From Canna indica (lineage: Eukaryota > Streptophyta > Magnoliopsida > Zingiberales > Cannaceae): a stretch of 64,000 nucleotides of DNA. The DNA is taken from positions 33,901,501 through 33,965,500 of the forward strand of contig CP136897.1 in NCBI GenBank assembly GCA_034359265.1, read 5' to 3'. The notes under the pieces were generated by a model. It ran no database searches, was not told where the DNA came from, and saw only the letters and a list, made by a program, of their open reading frames with translations. Of this stretch, positions 1-11,544 are shown one piece after another (within the stretch, counting starts at the first letter, position 1; each line of letters starts with the position of its first letter). The position numbers and the translations under genes were made by a program.

Positions 1-354
1 CCTATTTGATTGCACGACGAGATCATTTTTTTACCAATCTTTCTAACCAAACGTTAAGGACGGACGACGTTGTCGACATAAAATTTAGCTGTCGATCGCC
101 CGCGCGGGGCCCGCCGCAACCTCTACGGCCGGCTCGATCGACCAACCGACCCGAAAAATTAAAATTTGTAAATAAATAAGAAATATAACATTTCAATTAT
201 TATTTTTCGTTTAAAACGGGCGTAACTCCATGCATTATTGTCTGATTTCAGCTTTTCACGTGGCGCTAAAAGGCGCGCGAAGAGACGAAAAAAATGACCC
301 CGAGCTATCACTCGGACGCTCACCCTAATTAGCCGACGATCAGAAGTGCATGAC
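1..354 (+). other. 5S intergenic spacer, cut at the left window edge
   Basis: Starts at CCTATTTGATTGCACGACG, about 10 bp past the terminator of a gene outside the window, and carries the T-run, GC-rich block, AT-rich block and upstream promoter of copy 1. No gene is seen in it. Confidence 0.95.
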
Positions 355-473
355 GGGTGCGATCATACCAGCACTAACGCACCGGATCCCATCAGAACTC
401 CGAAGTTAAGCGTGCTTGGGCGAGAGTAGTACTAGGATGGTTGACCCCCTGGGAAGTCCTCGTGTTGCACCTT
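355..473 (+). rRNA. 5S_rRNA: 5S rRNA gene (copy 1)
   Basis: Full-length gene for the 5S RNA of the cytosolic large ribosomal subunit, transcribed by RNA polymerase III. Ends GGGTGC and GCACCT pair to close helix I. One change from consensus, G87T in box C. C at -1, T-run terminator present. Confidence 0.97.
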
Positions 474-838
474 TTTTTTTACTACCTATTTGATTGCACG
501 ACGAGATCATTTTTTTTACCAATCTTTCTAACCAAACGTTAAGGACGGACGACGTCGTCGACATAAAATTTGGTTGTCGATCGCCCGTGCGGGGCCCGCC
601 GCAACCTCTACGGCCGGCTCGGTCGACCAACCGACCCGAAAAATTAAAATTTGTAAATAAATAAGAAAAATAACATTTCAATTATTATTTTTCGTTTAAA
701 ACGGGCGTAACTCCATGCATTATTGTCCGATTTCAGCTTTTCTCGTGGCACTAAAAGGCGCGCAAAGAGAGGAAGAAAATGACCCTGAGCTATCCCTCGG
801 ACGCTCACCTTATTAGCCGACGATCAGAAATGCATGAC

Positions 839-957
839 GGGTGCGATCATAACAGCACTACCACACCGGATCCCATTAGAACTCCGAAGTTAAGCGTGCT
901 TGGGCGAGAGTAGTACTAGGATGGGTGACCCCTTGGGAAGTCCTCGTTTTACACCTT
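839..957 (+). rRNA. 5S_rRNA: 5S rRNA gene (copy 2)
   Basis: Full length with C14A, A23C, G25A, C39T, C95T, G110T, G113A. G113A alters a helix I base (GCAC to ACAC). Likely a weak or silent copy. Confidence 0.94.
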
Positions 958-1310
958 TTTTTTTACTACCTATTTGATTGCACGACGAGATCATTCTTTT
1001 TACCAATCTTTCTAACCAAACGTTAAGGACGGACGATGTCATCGACATAAAATTTGGCTGTCGATCGCCCGCCGCAACCTCTACGGCCGGCTCGATCGAC
1101 CAACCGACCCGAAAAATTAAAATTTGTAAATAAATAAGAAAAATAACATTTCAATTATTATTTTTCGTTTAAAACGGGCGTAACTCCGTGCATTATTGTC
1201 CGATTTCAGCTTTTCACGTGGTGCTAAAAGACGCGAAGAGACGAAGAAAATGACCCCGAGCTATCCCTCGGACGCTCACCCTTATTAGTCGACGATCAGA
1301 AGTGCATGAC

Positions 1311-1428
1311 GGGTGCGATCATACCAGCACTAACGCACCGGATCCCATCAGAACTCCGAAGTCAAGCGTGCTTGGGCGAGAGTAGTACTAGGATGGGTGA
1401 CCCTGTCGGAAGTCCTCGTGTTGCACCT
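1311..1428 (+). rRNA. 5S_rRNA: 5S rRNA gene without its terminator (copy 3)
   Basis: Full-length gene with T53C in box A and C94T, C95G, G97C at the end of box C. GCACC runs straight into TATTTGATTG: the T-run and TACTAC are missing, apparently deleted between two ACCT repeats. The next T-run (T8) is about 24 bp downstream. Confidence 0.94.
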
Positions 1429-1540
1429 ATTTGATTGCACGACGAGATCATTTTTTTTACCAATCTTTCTAACCAAACGTTAAGGACGGACGACGTCGTC
1501 GACATAAAATTTGGCTGTCGATCGCCCGCCGCAACGTCTA

Positions 1541-1692
1541 CGGCCGGCTCGATCGACCAAACGACCCAAAAAGTTAAAATTTGTAAATAAATAAGAAAAA
1601 TAACATTTCAATTATTCGACCGGCTCGATCGACCAACCGACCCGAAAAATTAAAATTTGTAAATAAATAAGAAAAATAACATTTCAATTATT
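1541..1692 (+). repeat. 76-bp tandem duplication inside a 5S spacer
   Basis: The GC-rich/AT-rich boundary from CGGCCGGCTCGATCG to ATTATT occurs at 1541-1616 and again at 1617-1692. The two copies differ at a few bases (ACGACCCAAAAAGTT against CCGACCCGAAAAATT). It lengthens this unit to 535 bp and affects no gene. Confidence 0.9.
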
Positions 1693-1845
1693 ATTTTTCG
1701 TTTAAAACGGACGTAACTCCGTGCATTATTGTTCGATTTCAGCTTTTCACGTGGCGCTGAAAGGCGCGCGAAGAGAGGAAGAAAATGACCCCGAGTTGTC
1801 CCTCGGACGCTCACCCTTATTAGCCGACGATCAGAAGTGCATGAC

Positions 1846-1964
1846 GGGTGCGATCAGACAAGTACTAACGCACCGGATCCCATCAGAACTTCGAAGTTAA
1901 GCGTGCTTGTGCGAGAGTTGTACTAGGATGGGTGACCCCCTGGGAAGTCCTCGCGTTGCACCTT
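1846..1964 (+). rRNA. 5S_rRNA: 5S rRNA gene (copy 4)
   Basis: Full length with T12G, C15A, C18T, C46T, G65T, A74T, T109C. Changes cluster in helix II (12-18) and around the intermediate element. Confidence 0.94.
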
Positions 1965-2319
1965 TTTTTTTACTACCTATTTGATTGCACGACGAGATCA
2001 TTTTTTTTACCAATCTTTCTAACCAAACGTTAAGGACGGACGACGTCGTCGCCATAAAATTTGGCTGTCGATCGCCCTCCGCAACCTCTACGACCGGCTC
2101 AATCGACCAACCGACCCAAAAAATTAAAATTTGTAAATAAATAAGAAAAATAACATTTCAATTATTATTTTTCGTTTAAAACGGACGAAACTCCGTGCAT
2201 TATTGTCCGATTTCAGCTTTTCACGTGGCGCTGAAAGGCGCGCGAAGAGAGGAAGAAAATGACCCCGAGTTGTCCCTCGGACGCTCACCCTTATTAGCCG
2301 ACGATCAGAAGTGCATGAC

Positions 2320-2438
2320 GGGTGCGATCATACTAGTACTAACGCACCGGATCCCATCAGAACTCCGAAGTGAAGCGTGCTTGCGCGAGAGTGGTACTAG
2401 GATGGGTGACCCCTTGGGAAGTCCTTGTGTTGCACTTT
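2320..2438 (+). rRNA. 5S_rRNA: 5S rRNA gene (copy 5)
   Basis: C15T, C18T, T53G, G65C, A74G, C95T, C107T, C117T. First member of the G65C+A74G lineage (CTTGCGCGAGAGTGG) that recurs up to 25.5 kb. Confidence 0.94.
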
Positions 2439-2804
2439 TTTTTTTACTACCTATTTGATTGCACAACGAGATCATTTTTTTACCAATCTTTCTAACCAAA
2501 CGTTAAGGACGGACGACGTCGTCGCCATAAATCTTGGCTGTCGATCGTCCGCGCGGGGCCCGCCGCAACCTCTACGGCAGGCTCGATCGAGCAACCGACC
2601 CGAAAAATTAAAATTTGTAAATAAATAAGAAAAATAACATTGCAATTATTATTTTTCGTTTAAAACATGCGTAACTCCGTGCATTATTGTCCGATTTCAG
2701 CTTTTGACGTGGCGCTGAAAGGCGCGCGAAGAGATGAAGAAAATGACCCCCGAACTCTCCCTCGGACGCTCACCCTTATTAGCCGACGATCAGAAGTGCA
2801 TGAC

Positions 2805-2923
2805 GGGTGCGATCATATCAGCACTAACGCACCGGATCCCATCAGAACTTCGAAGTTAAGCGTGCTTGTGCGAGAGTAGTACTAGGATGGGTAACCCCCT
2901 GGGAAGTCCTCGCGTTGCACCTT
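2805..2923 (+). rRNA. 5S_rRNA: 5S rRNA gene (copy 6)
   Basis: C14T, C46T, G65T, G89A (box C), T109C. Upstream spacer is of the CCCCCGAACTCTCC form. Confidence 0.95.
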
Positions 2924-3290
2924 TTTTTTTACTACCTATTTGATTGCACGACGAGATCGTTTTTTTTAACAATCTTTCTAACCAAACGTTAAAGACGGAC
3001 GACGTCGTCAATATAAAATTTGGCTGTCGATCGCCCGCGCGGGGCCCGCCGCAAACACTACGGCCGGCTCCATCGACCAACCGACCCGAAAAATTAAAAT
3101 TTGTAAATAAATAAGAAAAATAACATTTCAATTATTATTTTTCGTTTAAAACAGGCGTAACTCCGTGCATTATTGTCCGATTTCAGCTGTTCACGTGGCG
3201 CTGAAAGGCGCGCGAAGAGATGAAGAAAATGACCCCCGAACTCTCCCTCGAACGCTCACCCTTATTAGCCGACGATCAGAAGTGCATAAC

Positions 3291-3409
3291 GGTTGCGATC
3301 ATACCAGCACTAACGCACCGGATCCCATCAGAACTCCGAAGTTAAGCGTGCTTGGGCGATAGTAGTACTAGGATGGGTGACCCCTTGGGAAGTCCTCATG
3401 TTGCACTTT
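3291..3409 (+). rRNA. 5S_rRNA: 5S rRNA gene (copy 7)
   Basis: G3T, G70T (intermediate element), C95T, G108A, C117T. Terminator interrupted as TTTTTCTTTTA. Confidence 0.95.
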
Positions 3410-3775
3410 TTCTTTTACTACCTATTTGATTGCACGACGAGATCATTTTTTTTACCAATTTTTCTAACCAAACGTTAAGGACGGACGACATCGTCGCCAT
3501 AAAATTTGGCTGTCGATCGCCAGCGCGGGGCCCGCCGCAAACTCTACGGCCGGCTCCATCGACCAACCGACCCAAAAAATTAAAATTTGTAAATAAATAA
3601 GAAAAATAACATTTCAATTATTATTTTTCGTTTAAAACAGCCGTAACTCCGTGCATTATTGTCTGATTTTAGCTTTTCACGTAGCGCTGAAAGGCGCGCG
3701 AAGAGACGAAGAAAATGACCCCGAGCTGTCCCTCGGACGCTCACCCTTATTAGCGGACGATCAGAAGTGCATGAC

Positions 3776-3894
3776 GGGTGCGATCATATCAACACTAACG
3801 CACCGGATCCCATCAGAACTTCGAAGTTAACCGTGCTTGTGCGAGAGTAGTACTAGGATGGGTGACCCCCTGGGAAGTCCTCGTGTTGCACTTG
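3776..3894 (+). rRNA. 5S_rRNA: 5S rRNA gene (copy 8)
   Basis: C14T, G17A, C46T, G56C (box A), G65T, C117T. Terminator is broken to TTGTCTTTTT, only five T in a row. Confidence 0.95.
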
Positions 3895-4260
3895 TCTTTT
3901 TACTACCTATTTGATTGCACGACGAGATTATTTTTTTTGCCAATTTTTCTAACCAAACGTTAAGGACGGACGACGTAGTCGCCATAAAATTTGGCTGTCG
4001 ATCGCCCGCGCGGGTCCCGCCGCAATCTCTACGGCAGGCTCGATCGACCAACCGACCCGAAAAATTAAAATTTGTAAATAAATAAGGAAAATAACATTTC
4101 AATTATTATTTTTCGTTTAAAACGGGCGTAACTTCGTGTATTATTGTCCGATTGCAGCTTTTCACGTGGTGCTGAAAGGCGCGCGAAGAGAGGAAGAAAA
4201 TGACCCCGAGATGTCCCTCGAACGCTCACCCTTATTAGCCGACGATCAGAAGTGCATGAC

Positions 4261-4379
4261 GGGTGCGATCATACTAGCACTAACGCACCGGATCGCATCA
4301 GAACTCCGAAGTGAAGCGTGCTTCCGCGAGAGTGGTACTAGGATGGGTGACCCCTTGGGAAGTCCTCGTGTTGCACCTT
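4261..4379 (+). rRNA. 5S_rRNA: 5S rRNA gene (copy 9)
   Basis: C15T, C35G, T53G, G64C, G65C, A74G, C95T. C35G removes the BamHI site (GGATCC) found in most copies. Confidence 0.95.
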
Positions 4380-4744
4380 TTTTTTTTCTACCTATTTGAT
4401 TGCACGACGAGATCATTTTTTTACCAATCTTTCTAACCAAACGTTAACGACGGACGACGTCGTCGCCATAAATCTTGGCTGTCGATCGCCCGCACGGGGC
4501 CCGCCGCAACCACTACGGCCGGCTAGATCGACCAACCAACCCGAAAAATTAAAATTTGTAAATAAATAAGAAAAATAACATTTCAATTATTATTTTTCGT
4601 TTAAAACGGGCGTAACTCCGTGCATCATTGTCCGATTTCAGCTTTTCACGTGGCGCTGAAAGGCGCGCAAAGAGACGAAGAAAATGACCCCGAGCTGTCC
4701 CTCGGACGCTCACCCTTATTAGCCGACGATCAGAAATGCATGAT

Positions 4745-4863
4745 GGGTGCGATCATACCAGCACTAACGCACCGGATTCCATCAGAACTCCGAAATTAAA
4801 CGTGCTTGGGCGAGAGTAGTACTAGGATGGGTGACCCCCTGGGAAGTCCTCGTGTTGCACCTT
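4745..4863 (+). rRNA. 5S_rRNA: 5S rRNA gene (copy 10)
   Basis: C34T, G51A and G56A (both box A). Base -1 is T instead of C. Terminator TTTTTATTT. Confidence 0.95.
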
Positions 4864-5229
4864 TTTATTTACTACCTATTTGATTGCACGACGAGATCAT
4901 TTTTTTTACCAATCTTTCTAACCAAACGTTAAGAACGGACAACGACGTCGCCATAAAATTTGGCTGTCGATCGCCCGCGCGGGGCCCGCCGCAACCTCTA
5001 CGGCCAGCTCGATCGTCCAACCCACCCGAAAAATTAAAATTTGTAAATAAATAAGAAAAATAACATTTCAATTATTATTTTTCGTTTAAAACCGGCGTAA
5101 CTCCGTGCATTATTGTCCGATTTCAGCTTTTCACGTGGCGCTGAAACGCGCGCGAAGAGACGAAGAAAATGACCCCGAGTTGTTCGTCGGACGCTCACCC
5201 TTATTAGCCGACGATCAGAAGTGCGTATC

Positions 5230-5348
5230 GGGTGTGATCATACCAGCACTAACGCTCTAGATCCCATCAGAACTCCGAAGTTAAGCGTTCTTGGCCGAGA
5301 GTAGTACTAGGATGGGTGACGCCCTGGGAAATCCTCGCGTTGTACCTT
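5230..5348 (+). rRNA. 5S_rRNA: 5S rRNA gene (copy 11)
   Basis: C6T, A27T, C29T, G30A, G60T, G66C, C92G, G102A, T109C, C114T. The 27-30 changes make TCTAGA in place of the BamHI site. Ten changes; probably not a functional source of 5S RNA. Confidence 0.93.
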
Positions 5349-5714
5349 TTTTTTACTACCTATTTGATTGCACGACAAGATCATTTTTTTTACAAATCTT
5401 TCTAACCAAACGTTAAGAATGGACGACGTCGTCGCCATAAATCTTGGCTGTCGATCGCCCCCGCGGGGCCCACCGCAACCTCTACGGCCGGCTTGATCGA
5501 CCAACCGACCTGAAAAATTAAAATTTGTAAATAAATAAGAAAAATAACATTTCAATTATTATTTTTCGTTTAAAACGGGCGTAACTCCGTGCATTATTGT
5601 CCGATTTCAGCTTTTCACGTGGCGCTGAAAGGCGCGCAAAGAGACGAAGAAAATGACCCCCGAACTCTCCCTCGGACGCTCACCCTTATTAGCCGACGAT
5701 CAGAAGTGCGTATC

Positions 5715-5833
5715 GGTTGTGATCATACCAGCACTAACGCTCTAGATCCAATCAGAACTCCGAAATTAAGCGTGCTTGCGCGAGAGTGGTACTTGGATGG
5801 GTGACCCCTTGGGAAGTCCTCGTGTTGCACCTT
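5715..5833 (+). rRNA. 5S_rRNA: 5S rRNA gene (copy 12)
   Basis: G3T, C6T, A27T, C29T, G30A, C36A, G51A, G65C, A74G, A80T, C95T. TCTAGA lineage, shared with copies 11, 16 and 24. Terminator TTTTATTTTTT. Confidence 0.93.
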
Positions 5834-6200
5834 TTATTTTTTCTACCTATTTGATTGCACGACGAGATCATTTTTTTTACCAATCTTTCTAACCAAACGT
5901 TAAGGACGGACGACGTCGTCGCCATAAATCTTGGCTGTCGATCGCCCGCGTGGGGCCCGCCGCAACCTCTACGGCCGGCTCGATCGACGAACCGACCCAA
6001 AAAATTAAAATTTGTAAATAAATAAGAAAAATAACATTTCAATTATTATTTTTCGTTTAAAACGGGCGTAACTCCGTGCATTATTGTCCGATTTCAGCTT
6101 TTCATGTGGCGCTGAAACGCGCGCGAAGAGATGAAGAAAATGACCCCGAGTTATCCCTCAGACGCTCACCCTTATTAGCCGACGATCAGAAGTGCATGAC

Positions 6201-6319
6201 GGGTGCGATCATACTAGCACTAACGCACCGGATCCCATCAGAACTTCGAGGTTCAGCGCGCTTGCGCGAGAGTGGTACTAGGATGGGTGACCCCTTGGGA
6301 AGTCCTCGTGTTGCACCTT
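6201..6319 (+). rRNA. 5S_rRNA: 5S rRNA gene (copy 13)
   Basis: C15T, C46T, A50G, A54C, T59C, G65C, A74G, C95T. Three of these lie in box A. Confidence 0.94.
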
Positions 6320-6687
6320 TTATTTTTACTACCTATTTGATTGCACAACGAGATCATTTTTTTTACCAATCTTTCTAAACAAACGTTAAGAACGGACGAT
6401 GTCGTCGCCATAAAATTTGGCTGTCGATCGCCCGCGCGGGGCCCGCCGCAACCTCTACGGCCGGCTCGATCGACCAACCAACTCGAAAAATTAAAATTTG
6501 TAAATAAATAAGAAAAATAACGTTTTAATTATTATTTTTCGTTTAAAACGGGCGTAACTCCGTGCATTATTGTCCGATTTCAGCTTTTCACGTGGCGCTG
6601 AAAGGCGCGCAAAGAGACGAAGAAAATGACCCCCGAACTCTCCCTCGGACGCTCACCCTTATTAGCCGACGATCAGAAGTGCATATC

Positions 6688-6806
6688 GGGTGTGATCATA
6701 CCAGCACTAACGCACCGGATCCCATCAAAACTCCGAAGTTAAGGGTGCTTGGGCGAGAGTTGTACTAGGATGGGTGACCCCCTGGGAAGTCCTCGTGTTG
6801 CACCTT
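6688..6806 (+). rRNA. 5S_rRNA: 5S rRNA gene (copy 14)
   Basis: C6T, G41A, C57G (box A), A74T. Identical changes in copy 22. Confidence 0.95.
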
Positions 6807-7172
6807 TTTTTTTACTTCCTATTTGATTGCACGACGAGATCATTTTTTTTACCAATCTTTCTAACCAAACGTTAAGGACGGACGACGTCGTCGGCATAAA
6901 ATTTGGCTTTCGATCGTCCGTGCGGGGCCCGCCGCAACCTCTACGGCCGGCTCGATCGACCAACCGACCCGAAAAATTAAAATTTGTAAATAAATAAGAA
7001 AAATAACATTTCAATTATTATTTTTTATTTAAAACGGCCGTAACTCCGTGCATTATTGTCCGATTTCAGCTTTTTACGTGGCGCTAAAAGGCGCGCGAAG
7101 ATACGAAGAAAATGACCCCGAGCTATCCCTCGGACGCTCACCCTTATTAGCTGACGATCAGAACTGCATGAC

Positions 7173-7291
7173 GGGTGCGATCATACTAGCACTAACGCAC
7201 CGGATCCCATCAGAACTTCGAAGTACAGCGTGCTTGCGCGAGAGTGGTACTAGGATGGGTGAGCCCTTGGGAAGTCCTCCTGTTGCACCTT
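7173..7291 (+). rRNA. 5S_rRNA: 5S rRNA gene (copy 15)
   Basis: C15T, C46T, T53A, A54C, G65C, A74G, C91G, C95T, G108C. Twin of copy 23 apart from G108C. Confidence 0.94.
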
Positions 7292-7658
7292 TTTTTTTAC
7301 TACCTATTTGATTGCACGACGAGATCATTTTTTTTACCAATCTTTCTAAACAAACGTTAAGGACGGACGACGTCGTCGCCATAAAATTTGGCTGTCGATC
7401 GCCCGCGCGGGGTCCGCCGCAACCTCTACGGCCGGCTTGATCGACCAACCGACCCGAAAAATTAAAATTTGTAAATAAATAAGAAAAATAACATTTCAAT
7501 TATTATTTTTCGTTTAAAACGGGCGTAACTCCGTGCATTATTGTCCGATTTCAGCTTTTCACGTGGCGCTGAAAGGCGCGCAAAGAGACGAAGAAAATGA
7601 CCCCCGAACTCTCCCTCGGACGTTCACCCTTATTAGCCGACGATCAGAAGTGCGTATC

Positions 7659-7777
7659 GGTTGGGATCATACCAGCACTAACGCTCTAGATCCAATCAGA
7701 ACTCCGAAGTTAAGCGTGCTTGCGCGAGAGTGGTACTTGGATGGGTGACCCCTTGGGAAGTCCTCGTGTTGCACCTT
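7659..7777 (+). rRNA. 5S_rRNA: 5S rRNA gene (copy 16)
   Basis: G3T, C6G, A27T, C29T, G30A, C36A, G65C, A74G, A80T, C95T. Twin of copy 24, where position 6 is T. Terminator TTTTATTTTTT. Confidence 0.93.
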
Positions 7778-8145
7778 TTATTTTTTCTACCTATTTGATT
7801 GCACGACGAGATCATTTTTTTTACCAATCTTTCTAACCAAACGTTAAGGACGGACGACGTCGTCGCCATAAATCTTGGCTGTCGATCGCCCGCGTGGGGC
7901 CCGCCGCAACCTCTACGGCCGGCTCGATCGACGAACCGACCCAAAAAATTAAAATTTGTAAATAAATAAGAAAAATAACGTTTTAATTATTATTTTTCGT
8001 TTAAAATGGGCGTAACTCCGTGCATTATTGTCCAATTTCAGCTTTTCACGTGGCGCTGAAAGGCGCGCAAAGAGACGAAGAAAATGACCCCCGAACACTC
8101 CCTCGGACGCTCACCCTTATTAGCCGACGATCAGAAGTGCATATC

Positions 8146-8264
8146 GGGTGTGATCATACCAGCACTAACGCACCGGATCCCATCAAAACTCCGAAGTTAA
8201 GCGTGCTTGGGCGAGAGTTGTACTAGGATGGGTGACCCCCTAGGAAGTCCTCGCGTTGTACCTT
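8146..8264 (+). rRNA. 5S_rRNA: 5S rRNA gene (copy 17)
   Basis: C6T, G41A, A74T, G97A, T109C, C114T. Close to copy 14 in its 5' half. Confidence 0.94.
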
Positions 8265-8629
8265 TTTTTTACTACATATTTGATTGCACGACGAGATCAT
8301 TTTTTTTACCAATCTTTCTAACCAAACGTTAAGGACGGACGACGTCGTCGCCATAAATCTTGGCTGTCGATCGCCCGCGCGGGGCCCGCCGCAACCTCTA
8401 CGGCCAGCTCGATCGACCAATCGACCCGAAAAATTAAAATTTGTAAATAAATAAGAAAAATAACATTTCAATTATTATTTTTCGTTTAAAACGGGCGTAA
8501 CTCCGTGCATTATTGTCCGATTTCAGATTTTCACGTGGCGCTAAAATGCGCGCGAAGAAATGAAGAAAATGACCCAGAGTTGTTCCTTGGACGCTCACCC
8601 TTATTAGCCGACGATCAGAAGTGCATGAC

Positions 8630-8748
8630 GGGTGCGATCATACTAGCACTAACGCACCGGATCCCATCAGAACTCCGAAGATAAGCGTGCTTGGGCGAGA
8701 GTAGTACTAGGATGGGTGACCCTTTGGGAAGTCCTCGTGTTGCACCTT
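8630..8748 (+). rRNA. 5S_rRNA: 5S rRNA gene (copy 18)
   Basis: C15T, T52A (box A), C94T, C95T. Confidence 0.96.
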
Positions 8749-9116
8749 TTTTTTTACTACCTATTTGATTGCACGACGAGATCATTTTTTTTACCAATCT
8801 TTCTAACCAAACGTTAAGGACGGACGACGTCGTCGACATAAAATTTGGCTGTCGATCGCCCACGCGGGGCTCGCCGCAACCTCTACGGCCGGCTCGATCG
8901 ACCAACCAACCCGAAAAATTATAATTTGTAAATAAATAAGAAAAATAACATTTCAATTATTATTTTTCGTTTAAAACGAGCGTAACTCCGTGCATTATTG
9001 TCCGATTTCAGCTTTTCACGTGGCGCTGAAAGGCGCCCAAAATAGACGAAGAAAATGACCCCCGAACTCTCCCTCGGACGCTCACCCTTATTAGCCGATG
9101 ATCAGAAGGGCATATT

Positions 9117-9235
9117 CGGTGCGATCATACTAGCACTAATGCACCGGATCCCATTAGAACTCCTAAGTTAAGCGTGCTTGGGCGAGACTAGTACTAGGAT
9201 GGGTGACCCCTTGGGAAGTCCTCGTGTTGCACCTT
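9117..9235 (+). rRNA. 5S_rRNA: 5S rRNA gene (copy 19)
   Basis: G1C, C15T, C24T, C39T, G48T, G72C, C95T. Upstream reads GGGCATATT, so base -1 is T and the first transcribed base is changed. Confidence 0.94.
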
Positions 9236-9602
9236 TTTTTTTACTTCCTATTTGATTGCACGACGAGATCATTTTTTTTACCAATCTTTCTAACCAAACG
9301 TTAAGGACGGACGACGTCGTCGCCATAAATCTTGGCTGTCGATCGCCCGCGCGGGGCCCGCCGCAACCTCTACGGCCAGCTCGATCGACCAACCGACCCG
9401 AAAAATTAAAATTTGTAAATAAATAAGAAAAATAACAATTCAATTATTATTTTTCGTTTAAAACGGGCGTAACTCCGTGCATTATTGTCTGATTTCAGCT
9501 TTTCACGTGGCGCTGAAAGGCGCGCGAAGAGACAAAGAAAATGACCCTCGAACTCTCCCTCGGACGCTCACCCTTATTAGCCGACGATCAGAAGAGCATG
9601 AC

Positions 9603-9721
9603 GGGTGCGATCATACCAGCACTAACGCAACGGATCCCATCAGAACTACGAAGTTAAGCGTGGTTGGGCGAGAGTAGTACTCGGATGGGTGACCCCCTGG
9701 GAAGTCCTCGTGTTGCACCTA
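9603..9721 (+). rRNA. 5S_rRNA: 5S rRNA gene (copy 20)
   Basis: C28A, C46A, C61G (box A), A80C. Terminator begins CCTATTTTTTT. Partner of copy 25. Confidence 0.95.
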
Positions 9722-10087
9722 TTTTTTTACTACCTATTTGATTGAACGACGAGATCATTTTTTTTACCAATCTTTCTAACCAAACGATAAGGACGGACGA
9801 CATCGTCGCCATAAAATTTGGCTGTCGATCGCCCGCGCGGGGCCCGCCGCAACCTCTACGGCCGGTTCGATCGACCAACCGACCCGAAAAACTAAAATTT
9901 GTAAATAAATAAGAAAAATAACATTTCAATTATTATTTTTCGTTTAAAACGGGCGTAATTCCGTGCATTATTGTCAGATTTCAGCTTTTCACGTGGCGCT
10001 GAAAGGCGCGCAAAGAGACGAAGAAAATGACCCCGAGCTGTCCCTCGGATGCTCACCCTTATTAGCCGACGATCAGAGGTGCATGAC

Positions 10088-10206
10088 GGGTGCGATCATA
10101 CAAGCACTAACGCATCGTATCCCATCAGAACTCCGAAGTTAAGCGTGCTTGGGCGAGAGTAGTATTAGGATGGGTGACCTCTTGGGAAGTCCTCGTGTTG
10201 CACTTT
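10088..10206 (+). rRNA. 5S_rRNA: 5S rRNA gene (copy 21)
   Basis: C15A, C28T, G31T, C78T, C93T, C95T, C117T. Partner of copy 26, with which it shares G31T. Confidence 0.94.
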
Positions 10207-10573
10207 TTTTTTTACTACCTATTTGATTGCACGACGAGATCATTTTTTTTACCAATCTTTCTAACCAAACGTTAAGGACGGACGACGTCGTCGACATAAA
10301 ATTTGGCTGTCGATCGCCCGCGCGGGGCCCACCGCAACCTTTACGGCCGGCTCGATCGACCAACCAACCCGAAAAATTAAAATTTGTAAACAAATGAGAA
10401 AAATAACATTTCAATTATTATTTTTCGTTTAAAACGGGCGTAACTCCGTGCATTATTGTCCGATTTCAGCTTTTCACGTGGCGCTGAAAGGCGCGCAAAG
10501 AGACGAAGAAAATGACCCCCGAACTCTCCCTCGGACGCTCACCCTTATTAGCCGACGATCAGAAGTGCATATC

Positions 10574-10692
10574 GGGTGTGATCATACCAGCACTAACGCA
10601 CCGGATCCCATCAAAACTCCGAAGTTAAGGGTGCTTGGGCGAGAGTTGTACTAGGATGGGTGACCCCCTGGGAAGTCCTCGTGTTGCACCTT
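10574..10692 (+). rRNA. 5S_rRNA: 5S rRNA gene (copy 22)
   Basis: C6T, G41A, C57G, A74T, as in copy 14. Terminator T7 then C. Confidence 0.95.
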
Positions 10693-11058
10693 TTTTTCTA
10701 CTTCCTATTTGATTGCACGACGAGATCATTTTTTTTACCAATCTTTCTAACCAAACGTTACGGACGGACGACGTCGTCGACATAAAATTTGGCTTTCGAT
10801 CGTCCGTGCGGGGCCCGCCGCAACCTCTACGGCCGGCTCGATCGACCAACCGACCCGAAAAATTAAAATTTGTAAATAAATAAGAAAAATAACATTTCAA
10901 TTATTATTTTTTATTTAAAACGGCCGTAACTCCGTGCATTATTGTCCGATTTCAGCTTTTTACGTGGCGCTAAAAGGCGCGCGAAGAGACGAAGAAAATG
11001 ACCCCGAGCTATCCCTCGGACGCTCACCCTTATTAGCTGACGATCAGAAGTGCATGAC

Positions 11059-11177
11059 GGGTGCGATCATACTAGCACTAACGCACCGGATCCCATCAGA
11101 ACTTCGAAGTACAGCGTGCTTGCGCGAGAGTGGTACTAGGATGGGTGAGCCCTTGGGAAGTCCTCGTGTTGCACCTT
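11059..11177 (+). rRNA. 5S_rRNA: 5S rRNA gene (copy 23)
   Basis: C15T, C46T, T53A, A54C, G65C, A74G, C91G, C95T; duplicate of copy 15. Confidence 0.94.
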
Positions 11178-11544
11178 TTTTTTTTCTACCTATTTGATTG
11201 CACGACGAGATCATTTTTTTTACCAATCTTTCTAAACAAACGTTAAGGACGGACGACGTCGTCGCCATAAAATTTGGCTGTCGATCGCCCGCGCGGGGTC
11301 CGCCGCAACCTCTACGGCCGGCTTGATCGACCAACCGACCCGAAAAATTAAAATTTGTAAATAAATAAGAAAAATAACATTTCAATTATTATTTTTCGTT
11401 TAAAACGGGCGTAACTCCGTGCATTATTGTCCGATTTCAGCTTTTCACGTGGCGCTGAAAGGCGCTCAAAGAGACGAAGAAAATGACCCCCGAACTCTCC
11501 CTCGGACGCTCACCCTTATTAGCCGACGATCAGAAGTGTGTATC

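Larger units (their letters stand above)
6541..8030 (+). repeat. Three-unit block duplicated at 10427-11916 (left copy)
   Basis: Copies 14-16 and their spacers match copies 22-24 at a constant offset of 3886 bp, including rare marks: G41A with C57G, T53A with A54C, TCTAGA at 27-30, TTTTTTATTTAAAACGGCC in a spacer, and ATAACGTTTTAATTATT at the end. Limits are approximate. Confidence 0.85.
9480..10430 (+). repeat. Two-unit block duplicated at 11909-12859 (left copy)
   Basis: Copies 20 and 21 match copies 25 and 26 at an offset of 2429 bp, with shared rare marks such as GAACTACGAA, CGTGGTTGGG, ACTCGGATGG, TTGAACGACG and AAACAAATGAG. Limits approximate. Confidence 0.85.

Noticed and set aside
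406..681. Minus-strand 91-codon frames such as this one, repeated through the window, as protein genes
   Set aside because: They lie antisense across the 5S gene and spacer, recur only because the unit recurs, and are disrupted where unit length changes.
2195..2458. Plus-strand frames beginning MHYCPISAF as small proteins
   Set aside because: They start in the spacer and end inside the 5S gene, and their second half shifts frame between spacer forms. No independent sign of coding.
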